From: Pseudomonas sp. GD04019
GTDB lineage: Bacteria > Pseudomonadota > Gammaproteobacteria > Pseudomonadales > Pseudomonadaceae
DNA: 64,000 bases
Direction of reading: 5' to 3'
Assembly: GCF_029837695.1 (NCBI RefSeq)
Contig: NZ_JAOEEA010000008.1
Coordinates: 1 to 64,000 of the forward strand
The translations under genes were made by a program, and so were the position numbers. The first letter of the stretch is position 1; each line of letters starts with the position of its first letter. The notes beneath the pieces are model-generated. The model had not been told where the DNA came from and made no database searches. It worked only from the letters and a program-made list of their open reading frames with translations. This document shows positions 53,504 through 64,000 of the stretch, piece by piece.

Positions 53504-53976
53504 CCCCGTCCAAGGCGATTCCACCAGTAGTGACTCTCTATGCCGAAGGCGAAGACGCCATGCACGCGCTGGGCGCCCGCATCGCCCAGGCGACCGGCGG
53601 TCGTGGCGTGATCTACCTGCATGGCGATCTCGGTGCCGGCAAGACCACCCTGTCGCGCGGCATCCTGCGTGGCCTGGGCCATGGCGGTGCGGTGAAGAGC
53701 CCGACCTTCACCCTGGTCGAGCCTTACGAATTGGGCGAGGTGCGGGTGTTCCACTTCGACCTGTATCGCCTGGCCGACCCGGAGGAGCTGGAGTTCCTCG
53801 GCATCCGTGACTACTTCGAGGGGGACGCCCTGTGCCTGATCGAGTGGCCGCAGCGCGGCGCCGGCGTTTTGCCAAAGGCGGACCTGGACATTACCATTAG
53901 CCCGCAAGGAGTCGGCCGCGCGCTGCAGTTGCAGCCACATAGCGCGAGGGCCGAGGCGTGGTGTGCTGCCTTATAA
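53491..53976 (+). CDS. tsaE: tRNA threonylcarbamoyladenosine synthesis ATPase TsaE
   Basis: 161-residue P-loop ATPase that assists TsaB-TsaD in making t6A37 in tRNA. The Walker A is [14 protein letters not shown] (about 44-57), followed by [11 protein letters not shown] and [11 protein letters not shown]. The start is GTG 53491, overlapping the end of nnr by 13 bases, a typical arrangement. Next is amiB, as in P. aeruginosa. Confidence 0.94.
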   Translation: MSEVTPSKAIPPVVTLYAEGEDAMHALGARIAQATGGRGVIYLHGDLGAGKTTLSRGILRGLGHGGAVKSPTFTLVEPYELGEVRVFHFDLYRLADPEELEFLGIRDYFEGDALCLIEWPQRGAGVLPKADLDITISPQGVGRALQLQPHSARAEAWCAAL

Positions 53977-54004
53977 GAGTTTGTAAATAAAAATGGGGAA
54001 GGCT

Positions 54005-55444
54005 ATGCGCATGCGTGCGCTGTTTGGCGGGATCGGGGTAATGCTGGCCGCGCTGGCTGCCGATGTACTGGCCGCCACGGAAATCCGCAGCGTGCGGCTG
54101 TGGCGTGCCCCGGATAACACGCGCCTGGTCTTCGACATGTCCGGCCCGGTGCAGCACAGCGTGTTCACCCTGGCCGCCCCCAATCGCATCGTCATCGACG
54201 TCAACGGCGCCCTGCTCTCCACCAAACTGGAGCAGCTGTCGCTGAGCAACACCCCGATCACCGGTATCCGTTCGGCCCAGCGCTCGCCCACCGATCTGCG
54301 CCTGGTTCTCGACCTGTCCGCCGCCGTGACGCCGAAGAGTTTCAGCCTGGCGCCCAATCAGCAGTACGGCCATCGCCTGGTGGTCGACCTGTTCGATCAG
54401 GAAGCCGGCGCGGCGCCGAGCGTGCCCCAGGCGCCACAGGTCAACGCACCGAACGTCGCTAGCAATCCTCCACCCGTGGTCGCCGCGCCTGGCGTCGCGC
54501 CGGCCAAGCTGCCGCCAGTGCCCGGCGGCAAGCGCGATATCGTCATCGCCATCGACGCCGGCCATGGCGGCGAGGACCCCGGCGCCCTCGGCCCGGGCCG
54601 CAAGATATACGAGAAGAACGTGACCCTGGCCATCGCCAAGGAGTTGCAGCGCCAGATCAACGCCGAGAAAGGCTTCCGTGGCGAGTTGGTGCGCACCGGC
54701 GACTACTTCATCCCGCTGCGCAAGCGCACCGAGATCGCCCGCAAGAAGGGCGCCGACCTGTTCGTCTCCATTCACGCCGACGCCGCGCCGCGTGCCGCCG
54801 CCTTCGGTGCCTCGGTGTATGCCCTGTCCGACCGTGGCGCCACCTCCGAGACCGCGCGCTGGCTGGCCGACAGCGAGAACCAGTCCGACCTGATCGGCGG
54901 CGCCGGCAGCGTCAGCCTGGACGACAAGGACCGCGTGCTGGCCGGCGTGCTGCTCGACCTGTCGATGACCGCCTCGCTGTCGTCGAGCCTCAACGTGGGG
55001 CAGAAGGTGCTCAGCAACATGGGCAGCATCACTTCGTTGCACAAGCGCCGGGTCGAGCAGGCTGGGTTCATGGTGCTGAAGTCGCCGGACATTCCGTCGA
55101 TCCTGGTGGAGACCGGTTTCATCTCCAACCCCAACGAGGCGAAGAAGCTGTCCACCGTGGGTCACCAGCAGGCCCTGGCGCGCTCGATCACCGCGGGCGT
55201 GCGGCAGTTCTTCCAGCAGAACCCGCCGCCCGGCACCTACATCGCCATGCTGCGTGACTCCGGCAAGATCGCCGCTGCCCCGCGCGAGCATGTGGTCACC
55301 TCCGGCGAGAGCCTGGCGCTGATCGCCCAGCGCTACCAGGTCAGCCTGGCGTCGCTGCGTAGTGCCAACTCGCTGCGCAGCGACACCATCAAGGTCGGCC
55401 AGACCCTGAGCATTCCGGCGACCGCCCTGGCGGCCCAGCCATGA
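54005..55444 (+). CDS. amiB: N-acetylmuramoyl-L-alanine amidase with AMIN and LysM domains
   Basis: Periplasmic amidase cleaving septal peptidoglycan crosslinks during cell division. It has a signal peptide ([23 protein letters not shown]), an AMIN domain ([16 protein letters not shown]), an Amidase_3 zinc domain with [22 protein letters not shown] and VETGFISNP, and a C-terminal LysM ([19 protein letters not shown]). Start uncertain among ATG 53993, 54005 and 54011; the last two lie downstream of GGGGAAGG. Length 479 residues from 54005. It overlaps mutL by four bases. Confidence 0.92.
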   Translation: MRMRALFGGIGVMLAALAADVLAATEIRSVRLWRAPDNTRLVFDMSGPVQHSVFTLAAPNRIVIDVNGALLSTKLEQLSLSNTPITGIRSAQRSPTDLRLVLDLSAAVTPKSFSLAPNQQYGHRLVVDLFDQEAGAAPSVPQAPQVNAPNVASNPPPVVAAPGVAPAKLPPVPGGKRDIVIAIDAGHGGEDPGALGPGRKIYEKNVTLAIAKELQRQINAEKGFRGELVRTGDYFIPLRKRTEIARKKGADLFVSIHADAAPRAAAFGASVYALSDRGATSETARWLADSENQSDLIGGAGSVSLDDKDRVLAGVLLDLSMTASLSSSLNVGQKVLSNMGSITSLHKRRVEQAGFMVLKSPDIPSILVETGFISNPNEAKKLSTVGHQQALARSITAGVRQFFQQNPPPGTYIAMLRDSGKIAAAPREHVVTSGESLALIAQRYQVSLASLRSANSLRSDTIKVGQTLSIPATALAAQP

Positions 55445-57321
55445 GCGAGCTGCGTCGCATCCAGCTGCTGAGCCCGCGGCTGGCGAACCAGATTGCCGCC
55501 GGTGAAGTGGTCGAACGCCCGGCCTCGGTGATCAAGGAGCTGCTCGAGAACAGCCTGGACGCCGGTGCGCGCCGGGTCGACGTGGAAGTCGAGCAGGGCG
55601 GCATCAAGCTGCTGCGGGTGCGCGACGACGGCGGCGGCATTCCCGCCGACGACCTGCCGCTGGCCCTGGCCCGTCACGCCACCAGCAAGATCCGCGAGCT
55701 GGAAGACCTGGAGGCGGTCTGTAGCCTGGGCTTCCGCGGCGAGGCATTGGCCTCGATCAGCTCCGTCGCCCGCCTGACCATGACCTCGCGCACCGCCGAT
55801 GCCGAGCAGGCCTGGCAGGTGGAGACCGAGGGGCGCGACATGGAGGCCAGGGTACAGCCCGCGGCGCACCCGGTCGGTACTTCGGTGGAAGTGCGCGACC
55901 TGTTCTTCAATACCCCCGCGCGGCGCAAGTTCCTGCGTGCCGAGAAGACCGAGTTCGATCACCTACAGGAAGTCATCAAGCGCCTGGCCCTGGCCCGCTT
56001 CGACGTGGCCTTCCACCTGCGCCATAACGGCAAGACGGTGTTCGCCCTGCACGAGGCGCCGGACGCCATCAGTCGCGCCCGTCGCGTGGCCAGTGTCTGT
56101 GGCCCGGCCTTCCTCGAGCAGGCGCTACCGATCGAGGTCGAGCGCAGCGGCCTGCGCCTGTGGGGCTGGGTCGGGCTGCCAACCTTCTCCCGCAGTCAGG
56201 CGGACCTGCAGTACTTCTACGTCAACGGCCGCATGGTGCGCGACAAGCTGGTGGCCCACGCCGTGCGCCAGGCCTACCGCGACGTGCTGTTCAACGGCCG
56301 GCACCCGACTTTCGTGCTGTTCCTCGAGATCGACCCGGGCGTGGTCGACGTCAACGTGCACCCGACCAAGCATGAAGTGCGCTTCCGCGACAGCCGCATG
56401 GTCCACGACTTCCTCTACGGCACCCTGCACCGTGCGCTGGGCGAAGTGCGCCCGGAGGATCAGTTGGCGGCGCCTGCCGCCGTGCAGCAGATGGTTCGCC
56501 CCAGCGGCCTGGCCGCCGGCGAATTCGGCCCCCAGGGTGAGATGGGCCTGGCTGCCCAGGTGCTGGAGCAGCCGGTGGCCCAGGTGTCGGTCTGGCGTTC
56601 ACCGGGTGCCGGCTACCAGGCGCCGCGCAGCGAGTCGGCGTTGCCGGCGGCCGAGGCCCAGGGCGCCTATCGCGAGTATTTCGCGCCGTTGCCCGAGTCC
56701 CAGGCGCCGGTTGGACTGCCGCAGAGCCAGGGCGATATCCCGCCGCTGGGCTATGCGCTGGCGCAGCTCAAGGGCGTGTACATCCTCGCCGAGAACGCCG
56801 TCGGCCTGGTGCTGGTGGACATGCATGCGGCCCACGAGCGCATCACTTACGAGCGGCTGAAGACCGCCATGGCCAGCGAAGGCCTGCGCGGTCAGCCGCT
56901 GCTGGTGCCGGAATCCATTGCCCTGAGCCAGCGCGAGGCGGATTGCGCCGAGGAGCATGGCCAGTGGTTCCAGCGTCTGGGCTTCGAGCTGCAGCGCCTG
57001 GGCGAGGAAAGCCTGGCGATCCGGCAGATTCCGGCGCTGCTCAAGCAGGCCGAGGCCACCCAGCTGGTGCGCGATGTGCTCGCCGATCTGCTCGAATACG
57101 GCACCAGTGACCGCATCCAGGCTCATCTCAACGAGCTGCTGGCGACCATGGCCTGTCATGGCGCCGTGCGCGCCAACCGCCGCCTGACCCTGCCGGAGAT
57201 GAACGCTCTGCTGCGCGACATGGAACACACCGAACGCAGCGGCCAGTGCAACCACGGCCGCCCGACCTGGACGCAGCTGGGCATGGACGATCTCGACAAG
57301 CTGTTCCTGCGCGGCCGCTGA
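55441..57321 (+). CDS. mutL: DNA mismatch repair protein MutL
   Basis: GHKL ATPase that links MutS recognition to strand removal. The N-terminal ATPase motifs [17 protein letters not shown] and RHATSKI are present; the C-terminal domain contains DMHAAHERI (about 459-467), [11 protein letters not shown] and CNHGRP, which match the endonuclease and zinc-binding motifs of MutL in bacteria without MutH. Pseudomonas lacks MutH, so nicking activity by MutL is expected. Length 626 residues. ATGA overlap with amiB. Confidence 0.96.
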   Translation: MSELRRIQLLSPRLANQIAAGEVVERPASVIKELLENSLDAGARRVDVEVEQGGIKLLRVRDDGGGIPADDLPLALARHATSKIRELEDLEAVCSLGFRGEALASISSVARLTMTSRTADAEQAWQVETEGRDMEARVQPAAHPVGTSVEVRDLFFNTPARRKFLRAEKTEFDHLQEVIKRLALARFDVAFHLRHNGKTVFALHEAPDAISRARRVASVCGPAFLEQALPIEVERSGLRLWGWVGLPTFSRSQADLQYFYVNGRMVRDKLVAHAVRQAYRDVLFNGRHPTFVLFLEIDPGVVDVNVHPTKHEVRFRDSRMVHDFLYGTLHRALGEVRPEDQLAAPAAVQQMVRPSGLAAGEFGPQGEMGLAAQVLEQPVAQVSVWRSPGAGYQAPRSESALPAAEAQGAYREYFAPLPESQAPVGLPQSQGDIPPLGYALAQLKGVYILAENAVGLVLVDMHAAHERITYERLKTAMASEGLRGQPLLVPESIALSQREADCAEEHGQWFQRLGFELQRLGEESLAIRQIPALLKQAEATQLVRDVLADLLEYGTSDRIQAHLNELLATMACHGAVRANRRLTLPEMNALLRDMEHTERSGQCNHGRPTWTQLGMDDLDKLFLRGR

Positions 57322-57336
57322 GGCCGCGACTCCGCC

Positions 57337-58308
57337 ATGACCGAGCGCCTGCCTCCCGCCATCTTCCTGATGGGACCGACTGCTTCCGGCAAGACCGATC
57401 TGGCCCTGGCGCTCGCCGACGAGCTGCCCTGCGAGCTGATCAGCGTCGACTCTGCGCTGATCTACCGCGACATGGACATCGGCACGGCCAAACCGGACAA
57501 GGCCACGCTGGAGCGCTATCCGCACCACCTGGTCGACATCCGCGACCCGGCCGAAAGCTACTCGGCGGCCGAATTCCGCGCCGATGCCCTGGCGGCCATG
57601 GCGGAAATCACCGCTCGCGGGCGTATTCCGCTGCTGGTCGGCGGCACCATGCTTTATTACAAGGCGTTGCTGGAAGGCCTGGCGGACATGCCCAGCGCCG
57701 ATCCAGCGGTGCGCGCCGAGCTGGAGGCCTGGGCCGCCGCCGAGGGTTGGGAGGCACTGCACCAAGAGCTGGCGCGCATCGATCCGCAGTCCGCGGCGCG
57801 CATTCATCCCAATGACCCGCAGCGCCTCACCCGGGCTTTGGAGGTCTATCGGGTCAGCGGCCTCAGCATGAGCGAGCACCGCCTGCGCCAAGCGGCTCAA
57901 AATAGCGGCTCAGAGGCGCCTGGTACCGGGCAATTGCCTTATACTATCGCGCAATTCGCCATTGCTCCCGAGCAGCGCCAGGTACTGCACGAGCGGATCG
58001 CTCGTCGATTTCACCTGATGCTAGAACAGGGCTTTGTCGAAGAGGTCGAAGCGTTGCGCCTGCGGGGCGACCTGCACGCGGGACTGCCATCGATCCGTGC
58101 GGTGGGCTATCGACAGGTATGGGATTACTTGGAGGGTGGCCTGAGCCGCGAGGAAATGACGGAGCGGGGGATCATCGCCACGCGTCAGTTGGCCAAGCGC
58201 CAATTTACCTGGCTGCGTGGCTGGGAAAACCTGCACTGGCTGGACAGCCTGGCCAGTGACAATCTGAGGCGTACCTTGAAATACCTGAGGGCGGTCTCCA
58301 TATTGTGA
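57337..58308 (+). CDS. miaA: tRNA dimethylallyltransferase
   Basis: Adds an isopentenyl group to A37 of tRNAs reading U-starting codons. The P-loop [15 protein letters not shown] (about 12-26), [16 protein letters not shown], and [13 protein letters not shown] are family motifs. Length 323 residues. It starts 15 bases after mutL and is followed by hfq, an arrangement conserved in gamma-proteobacteria. Confidence 0.96.
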   Translation: MTERLPPAIFLMGPTASGKTDLALALADELPCELISVDSALIYRDMDIGTAKPDKATLERYPHHLVDIRDPAESYSAAEFRADALAAMAEITARGRIPLLVGGTMLYYKALLEGLADMPSADPAVRAELEAWAAAEGWEALHQELARIDPQSAARIHPNDPQRLTRALEVYRVSGLSMSEHRLRQAAQNSGSEAPGTGQLPYTIAQFAIAPEQRQVLHERIARRFHLMLEQGFVEEVEALRLRGDLHAGLPSIRAVGYRQVWDYLEGGLSREEMTERGIIATRQLAKRQFTWLRGWENLHWLDSLASDNLRRTLKYLRAVSIL

Positions 58309-58346
58309 TGAGACCCGTCTATTCGCCGTCTATCCTTGGCTTTTGA

Positions 58347-58365
58347 GGCTTATACGGCATAAGCC
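58347..58365. repeat. 7-bp inverted repeat in hfq leader
   Basis: GGCTTAT (58347-58353) and ATAAGCC (58359-58365) flank ACGGC, 41 bases upstream of the hfq start. It is possibly a leader hairpin or a protein-binding site; no T-run follows. Confidence 0.4.
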
Positions 58366-58394
58366 ATCTTTGCTTTACTACATTTGACCCTTAA

Positions 58395-58661
<267 letters not shown>

Positions 58662-58673
58662 TAGGAGCCTGAC

Positions 58674-59975
58674 TTGTTCTTCGAGCGTCACGGCGGTGGT
58701 GAACGGGCCATCCTTGTCCATCTGGAAGGCAGCAACCCCGAGGTGGCCGAAGACCCGCAGGAGTTTCAGGATCTGGCGTTGTCGGCGGGTGCCGACATGG
58801 TGGCTCTGGTCACCGTGTCGCGGCACATGCCGACCGCCAAGTTCCTGATCGGCAGCGGCAAGGTCGAGGAGCTGCGCGACCTGGTCAAGGCCGAAGAGGC
58901 CGAGCTGGTCATCTTCAATCACACACTCACGCCCAGTCAGGAGCGCAACCTAGAGCGCGTGTTCGAGTGTCGTGTGCTCGACCGTACCGGGCTGATTCTC
59001 GACATCTTCGCCCAACGCGCGCGCACCCACGAGGGCAAGCTGCAGGTCGAGCTGGCCCAGCTGGACCATATGAGCACGCGCCTGGTGCGCGGCTGGACCC
59101 ACCTCGAGCGGCAAAAGGGTGGTATCGGTCTGCGCGGCCCGGGTGAAACCCAGTTGGAAACCGACCGCCGCCTGCTGCGCGTGCGCATTCGCCAGATCAA
59201 GCAGAAGCTGGAGAAGGTGCGTAGCCAGCGCGAGCAGGCTCGTCGCGGCCGTCGGCGTGCGGACATCCCTTCGGTTTCCCTGGTCGGCTATACCAACGCC
59301 GGCAAGTCCACCCTGTTCAATGCGCTGACCACTTCCGAGGTCTACGCCGCCGACCAGCTGTTCGCCACCCTTGACCCGACCCTGCGTCGGCTGGAGCTGG
59401 ACGATCTCGGCCCAGTGGTGCTGGCCGACACCGTGGGCTTCATTCGCCACCTGCCGCACAAGCTGGTGGAGGCGTTCCGCGCCACGCTGGAAGAGTCGAG
59501 CAACTCGGACCTGCTGCTGCACGTGATCGACTCCCACGAGCCAGAGCGTGACCAGCAGATCGAGCAGGTCATGGCGGTACTCGGCGAAATCGGCGCCAAC
59601 GAGCTACCGATGCTCGAGGTGTACAACAAGATCGATCTGGTCGAGGGCGTCGAGCCGCAGATTCAGCGCGATGGCGACGGCAAGCCCGAGCGGGTATGGC
59701 TGTCGGCACGGGATGGCAAAGGCCTGGAGTTGCTGCGTCAGGCGGTCGCCGAATTGCTCGGCGAGGATCTGTTCGTCGGTACCTTGCGTCTGCCGCAGCG
59801 CCTGGGGCGTCTGCGCGCGCAGTTCTTCGCGCTGAACGCGGTACAGAGCGAGGCGCATGACGAGGCGGGTGATACGCTGCTGGCGATCCGTTTGCCGCGC
59901 GCCGAGCTCAATCGCTTGGTCAGTCGCGAAGGTTTGAAGCCGCAGGACTTCCTCGCGCAACACACTTTGCAATAA
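58674..59975 (+). CDS. hflX: ribosome-rescue GTPase HflX
   Basis: GTPase that splits stalled 70S ribosomes. N-terminal HflX domain (about 1-190, with GGIGLRGPGETQLETDRR), GTPase domain with VGYTNAGKSTLFN (G1), LADTVGFI (G3) and NKIDL (G4). The start is TTG at 58674, five bases after TAGGAG. Length 433 residues. It is 12 bases downstream of hfq, so likely co-transcribed. Confidence 0.94.
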   Translation: MFFERHGGGERAILVHLEGSNPEVAEDPQEFQDLALSAGADMVALVTVSRHMPTAKFLIGSGKVEELRDLVKAEEAELVIFNHTLTPSQERNLERVFECRVLDRTGLILDIFAQRARTHEGKLQVELAQLDHMSTRLVRGWTHLERQKGGIGLRGPGETQLETDRRLLRVRIRQIKQKLEKVRSQREQARRGRRRADIPSVSLVGYTNAGKSTLFNALTTSEVYAADQLFATLDPTLRRLELDDLGPVVLADTVGFIRHLPHKLVEAFRATLEESSNSDLLLHVIDSHEPERDQQIEQVMAVLGEIGANELPMLEVYNKIDLVEGVEPQIQRDGDGKPERVWLSARDGKGLELLRQAVAELLGEDLFVGTLRLPQRLGRLRAQFFALNAVQSEAHDEAGDTLLAIRLPRAELNRLVSREGLKPQDFLAQHTLQ

Positions 59976-60071
59976 AGCCCGCGCCGCCGTTTTTGCGGCG
60001 GCTCGGGGGCTTTCGGTAGCATGGGCCGGCGCGCCGTGGGCGCGTCTTCGCTTTATTTGATGGAGAGCGCT

Positions 60072-61217
60072 ATGGCTTGGAATGAGCCGGGTGGCAACTC
60101 GAACAACCAGGATCCCTGGGGCGGCCGCAAAGGCGGTGGACGCCAGGGCCCACCTGATCTCGACGAAGCCTTCCGCAAGCTGCAGGAGAGCCTCAACGGC
60201 ATCTTCGGCGGTAAAAAACGTGACAGTGACGGCCAAGGTGGCGGTTGGGGCATCCTCCTGATCGGCGCGGCGCTGCTGTTCGCGGTCTGGCTGTGGAATG
60301 CCATCTACATCGTCGATGCCCAGGAGCAGGCGGTCATCCTGCGTCTCGGCAAGTATCACGAGACGGTCGGTCAGGGCCTGAACATCTACTTCCCGCCGAT
60401 CGACAAGAAATTCCAGGAGAACGTGACCCGCGAGCGTTCCTTCTCCAAGGAAGGGCAGATGCTCACCGAGGACGAGAACATCGTCGAGGTGCCGCTGACC
60501 GTCCAGTACAAGATCAGCAACCTGAAGGACTTCGTGCTCAACGTCGATGCGCCCGAGATCAGTCTGCAGCACGCCACCGAGAGCGCCCTGCGCCATGTCG
60601 CCGGCTCCACCTCGATGGACGAGGTGATCACCCTCGGCCGCGAGCAGATGGGCCAGGACGTCAGCAAGCGTCTGCAGGACTTCCTCGACAACTACGGCAC
60701 CGGTATCACCGTCACCCAGGTCAACATCCAGCGCGCCACGGCTCCGGCCGAGGTCAAGGATGCCTTCGACGACGTGATCCGCGCCCGTGAAGACGAGCAG
60801 CGCGAGAAGAACCAGGCCGAGACTTACGCCAACGGCGTGGTGCCCGAGGCTCGTGGTCAGGCCCAGCGCATCATCGAGGACGCCAATGGCTACCGTGATG
60901 AAGTGGTGGCCCGCGCCCAGGGTGAGGCCGATCGCTTCACCAAGCTGGTGGCCGAGTATCGCAAGGCGCCCGAGGTGACTCGTCAGCGCCTGTACCTGGA
61001 CACCATGCAGCAAGTCTTCAGCAGCACCAGCAAGGTGCTAGTCACCGGGAAGGAAGGGCAGAACAACCTGCTCTATCTGCCGCTGGACAAGATGATCGAC
61101 AGCCGCGGCAGCGCTGGCGCCAATGCCTCGGGCGCACCGAGCGCCAGTGGCGATGCCGGTACCCGCATCATCAATAACGTCGAGCGTGGCGATCTGCGCA
61201 CCAGGGAGAGCCGCTGA
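60072..61217 (+). CDS. hflK: FtsH protease regulator HflK
   Basis: Inner-membrane SPFH protein forming with HflC a complex around FtsH. A Gly/Asn-rich cytoplasmic N-terminus (MAWNEPGGNSNNQDPWGG) precedes one transmembrane helix (about 59-78) and a periplasmic band-7 domain (EQAVILRLGKYHETVGQGLN). Length 381 residues. GGAGAG precedes ATG 60072; an upstream in-frame ATG at 60021 is rejected. It ends in a TGATG overlap with hflC. Confidence 0.95.
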   Translation: MAWNEPGGNSNNQDPWGGRKGGGRQGPPDLDEAFRKLQESLNGIFGGKKRDSDGQGGGWGILLIGAALLFAVWLWNAIYIVDAQEQAVILRLGKYHETVGQGLNIYFPPIDKKFQENVTRERSFSKEGQMLTEDENIVEVPLTVQYKISNLKDFVLNVDAPEISLQHATESALRHVAGSTSMDEVITLGREQMGQDVSKRLQDFLDNYGTGITVTQVNIQRATAPAEVKDAFDDVIRAREDEQREKNQAETYANGVVPEARGQAQRIIEDANGYRDEVVARAQGEADRFTKLVAEYRKAPEVTRQRLYLDTMQQVFSSTSKVLVTGKEGQNNLLYLPLDKMIDSRGSAGANASGAPSASGDAGTRIINNVERGDLRTRESR

Positions 61218-62086
61218 TGAGCAACAAATCGCTGTTTGCCCTGATTGCCGGGGTAGTGGTCGCCGTTCTGGCATGGAACAGCCTGTACATCGTCACCCAG
61301 ACCGAGAAGGCCGTACTCCTGCAGTTCGGTAAGATCCAGGTGGCCGACGTGCCGCCGGGTCTGCACGTCAAAGTCCCGGTAATGAATCAGGTGCGCAAGT
61401 TCGACGCGCGCCTGCTGACCCTGGAGTCGCCGATTCAGCGCGTGCTGACCCTGGAGAAGAAGGCCGTGATGGTCGACGCCTACGCCAAATGGCGTGTCGC
61501 CGACGCCCAGCGCTACTACACCGCGACCTCCGGCATTCGCCAGATCGCCGACGATCGTCTGTCTCAGCGCCTGATCACCGCCCTGGCCAACCAGTTCGGT
61601 ACTCGCACCCTGCATGAAGTGGTCTCCGGTGAGCGTGACGCACTGATGGCGGCCATCACCAAGTCGCTCAACGCCATGGCGCAGAAGGAGCTGGGCATCG
61701 AAGTGGTGGACGTTCGCGTCAAGGCCATCGACCTGCCGAAAGAGGTCTATCGCAGCGTGTTCGACCGCATGAGCTCGGAGCGTGAGCGCGAGGCCCGCGA
61801 GCACCGCGCCAAAGGCCGTGAACTGGCCGAAGGTATCCGTGCCGATGCCGATCGGCAGAAGCGTGTGATCCTCGCCGAGGCCTATCGCGAGGCCGAGGAA
61901 ATCCGCGGTGACGGCGACGCCAAGTCCGCTGCCATCTACGCCGGAGCCTACGGCCAGGATGCCGAGTTTTATGCGTTCTACCGCAGCCTGGGCGCCTATC
62001 GCGACAGCTTCTCGAGCAAGAGCGATGTACTTGTGCTGGACCCGGATAGCGAGTTCTTCCGCTATCTGCAGCAGCCCAAGCCCTGA
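61217..62086 (+). CDS. hflC: FtsH protease regulator HflC
   Basis: Partner of HflK, 289 residues with an N-terminal transmembrane helix (LFALIAGVVVAVLAWNSLYI) and a band-7 domain (TEKAVLLQFGKIQVADVPPG), then coiled-coil helices. Translationally coupled to hflK. Followed by a strong terminator (62158-62182), which separates it from the DUF2065 gene. Confidence 0.95.
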   Translation: MSNKSLFALIAGVVVAVLAWNSLYIVTQTEKAVLLQFGKIQVADVPPGLHVKVPVMNQVRKFDARLLTLESPIQRVLTLEKKAVMVDAYAKWRVADAQRYYTATSGIRQIADDRLSQRLITALANQFGTRTLHEVVSGERDALMAAITKSLNAMAQKELGIEVVDVRVKAIDLPKEVYRSVFDRMSSEREREAREHRAKGRELAEGIRADADRQKRVILAEAYREAEEIRGDGDAKSAAIYAGAYGQDAEFYAFYRSLGAYRDSFSSKSDVLVLDPDSEFFRYLQQPKP

Positions 62087-62157
62087 TCGAAGGCGCCCCG
62101 AGGCGGCCGTTCGGCCGTGTCGGGGTGACCTCCGGGGAAAACGTGTTATCATGGGTC

Positions 62158-62182
62158 AGCCGGGAAAAAGCCCGGCTTTTTT
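62158..62182 (+). terminator. rho-independent terminator after hflC
   Basis: AGCCGGG (62158-62164) and CCCGGCT (62171-62177) make a 7-bp stem with an A-rich loop, followed by six T. It ends 15 bases before the DUF2065 gene. Confidence 0.88.
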
Positions 62183-62197
62183 GCGTCTGCGGGAATC

Positions 62198-62383
62198 ATG
62201 TGGCAGGAACTGGGCATCGCGTTTTGTCTGATGTTGGTGCTGGAAGGCATCCTGCCCTTCCTCTATCCGCGGCGTTGGCGCGGAACGATCGCGCAACTGG
62301 CACAACTGCCCGACCGGCAGCTGCGTCTCATGGGGTTGGCCAGCATGCTGCTGGGGACCGCCCTCCTGTATCTGCTTCACTGA
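62198..62383 (+). CDS. DUF2065 (YjeT) small membrane protein
   Basis: 61-residue inner-membrane protein with two hydrophobic helices ([18 protein letters not shown] and [17 protein letters not shown]). It belongs to the YjeT/DUF2065 family and always lies between hflC and hisZ or purA in related bacteria. Function unknown. It begins directly after a terminator, so expression depends on read-through or on a promoter overlapping the terminator. Confidence 0.88.
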   Translation: MWQELGIAFCLMLVLEGILPFLYPRRWRGTIAQLAQLPDRQLRLMGLASMLLGTALLYLLH

Positions 62384-62417
62384 AGGCTGCCGCCCGTACC
62401 GAGAGGGGAATGGCGAA

Positions 62418-64000
<1,583 letters not shown>

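Noticed and set aside
50885..53524. A minus-strand open frame of about 880 codons across queG and nnr.
   Set aside because: It runs antisense to nnr and out of frame through queG; both are well recognised genes in their own frames. Composition artefact.
59983..60002. A GC stem (GCCGCCG with CGGCGGC) after hflX, considered as a terminator.
   Set aside because: The T-run is inside the loop and none follows the stem, so it does not fit a rho-independent terminator; hflX-hflK may be read through.

Overview
The window is chromosomal DNA from a Pseudomonas, high in G+C and in the gene order of the P. aeruginosa lineage. Nearly every housekeeping block (aceF-aceE, glnE, ilvE, waaF-waaC-waaG-waaP, hldE, waaA, serB-fimX, psd-rhdA, motAB-rsgA, orn, queG-nnr-tsaE-amiB-mutL-miaA-hfq-hflX-hflK-hflC-hisZ-purA) has the order and orientation I recall from P. 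aeruginosa PAO1. I see no tRNA, rRNA, CRISPR array, insertion sequence or phage gene.

Layout. 1-8.6 kb: pyruvate dehydrogenase E2 and E1 on the minus strand, divergent from glnE-ilvE, with two matching palindromic operators between aceE and glnE. 8.7-18.9 kb: the LPS core operon. It holds two heptosyltransferases, a glycosyltransferase, WaaP and further kinase-fold proteins, the carbamoyltransferase WapO and the glycosyltransferase WapH, mostly joined by 1-4 base overlaps and interrupted by one perfect REP-type inverted pair. 18.9-26.6 kb: a replacement cassette of visibly different composition in the place where PAO1 has mig-14, dnpA, ssg, wapR and waaL. It encodes a DRE-TIM aldolase fused to a second domain, a CMP-Kdo-synthetase-like enzyme, a HAD phosphatase, a polysaccharide pyruvyl transferase-like protein, an O-antigen ligase-like membrane protein and a small sialyltransferase/DUF115-like protein, and ends in a decayed gene fragment. 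26.6-35.3 kb: a kinase-like gene, msbA, hldE, three ordinary metabolic or unknown genes, an EmrE-type SMR transporter and waaA. 35.3-48.3 kb: a membrane hydrolase-like gene, an AhpA/YtjB-type protein, serB, fimX, an unknown 605-residue protein, psd, rhdA, an HDOD protein and motAB. 48.4-64 kb: rsgA, a membrane-anchored methyltransferase, orn, queG and the nnr-to-purA block; purA runs off the right edge.

How it fits together. Most of 8.7-35 kb serves lipopolysaccharide: ADP-heptose supply (hldE), Kdo transfer (waaA), heptose addition and phosphorylation (waaC, waaF, waaP and relatives), carbamoylation (wapO), outer-core transferases, flipping (msbA) and ligation (waaL-like). The cassette looks like a pathway for making, activating and attaching a 3-deoxy-2-ulosonic acid. 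Its aldolase, phosphatase and cytidylyltransferase parallel KdsA, KdsC and KdsB, but with an unrelated pyruvate-type aldolase in the first step. This is an inference from families and gene order, and it is the best candidate here for an undescribed system.

Limits: all homology calls are from recognition of motifs and remembered sequences; no searches were run. Start codons were chosen from Shine-Dalgarno spacing and family N-termini and are stated where uncertain.
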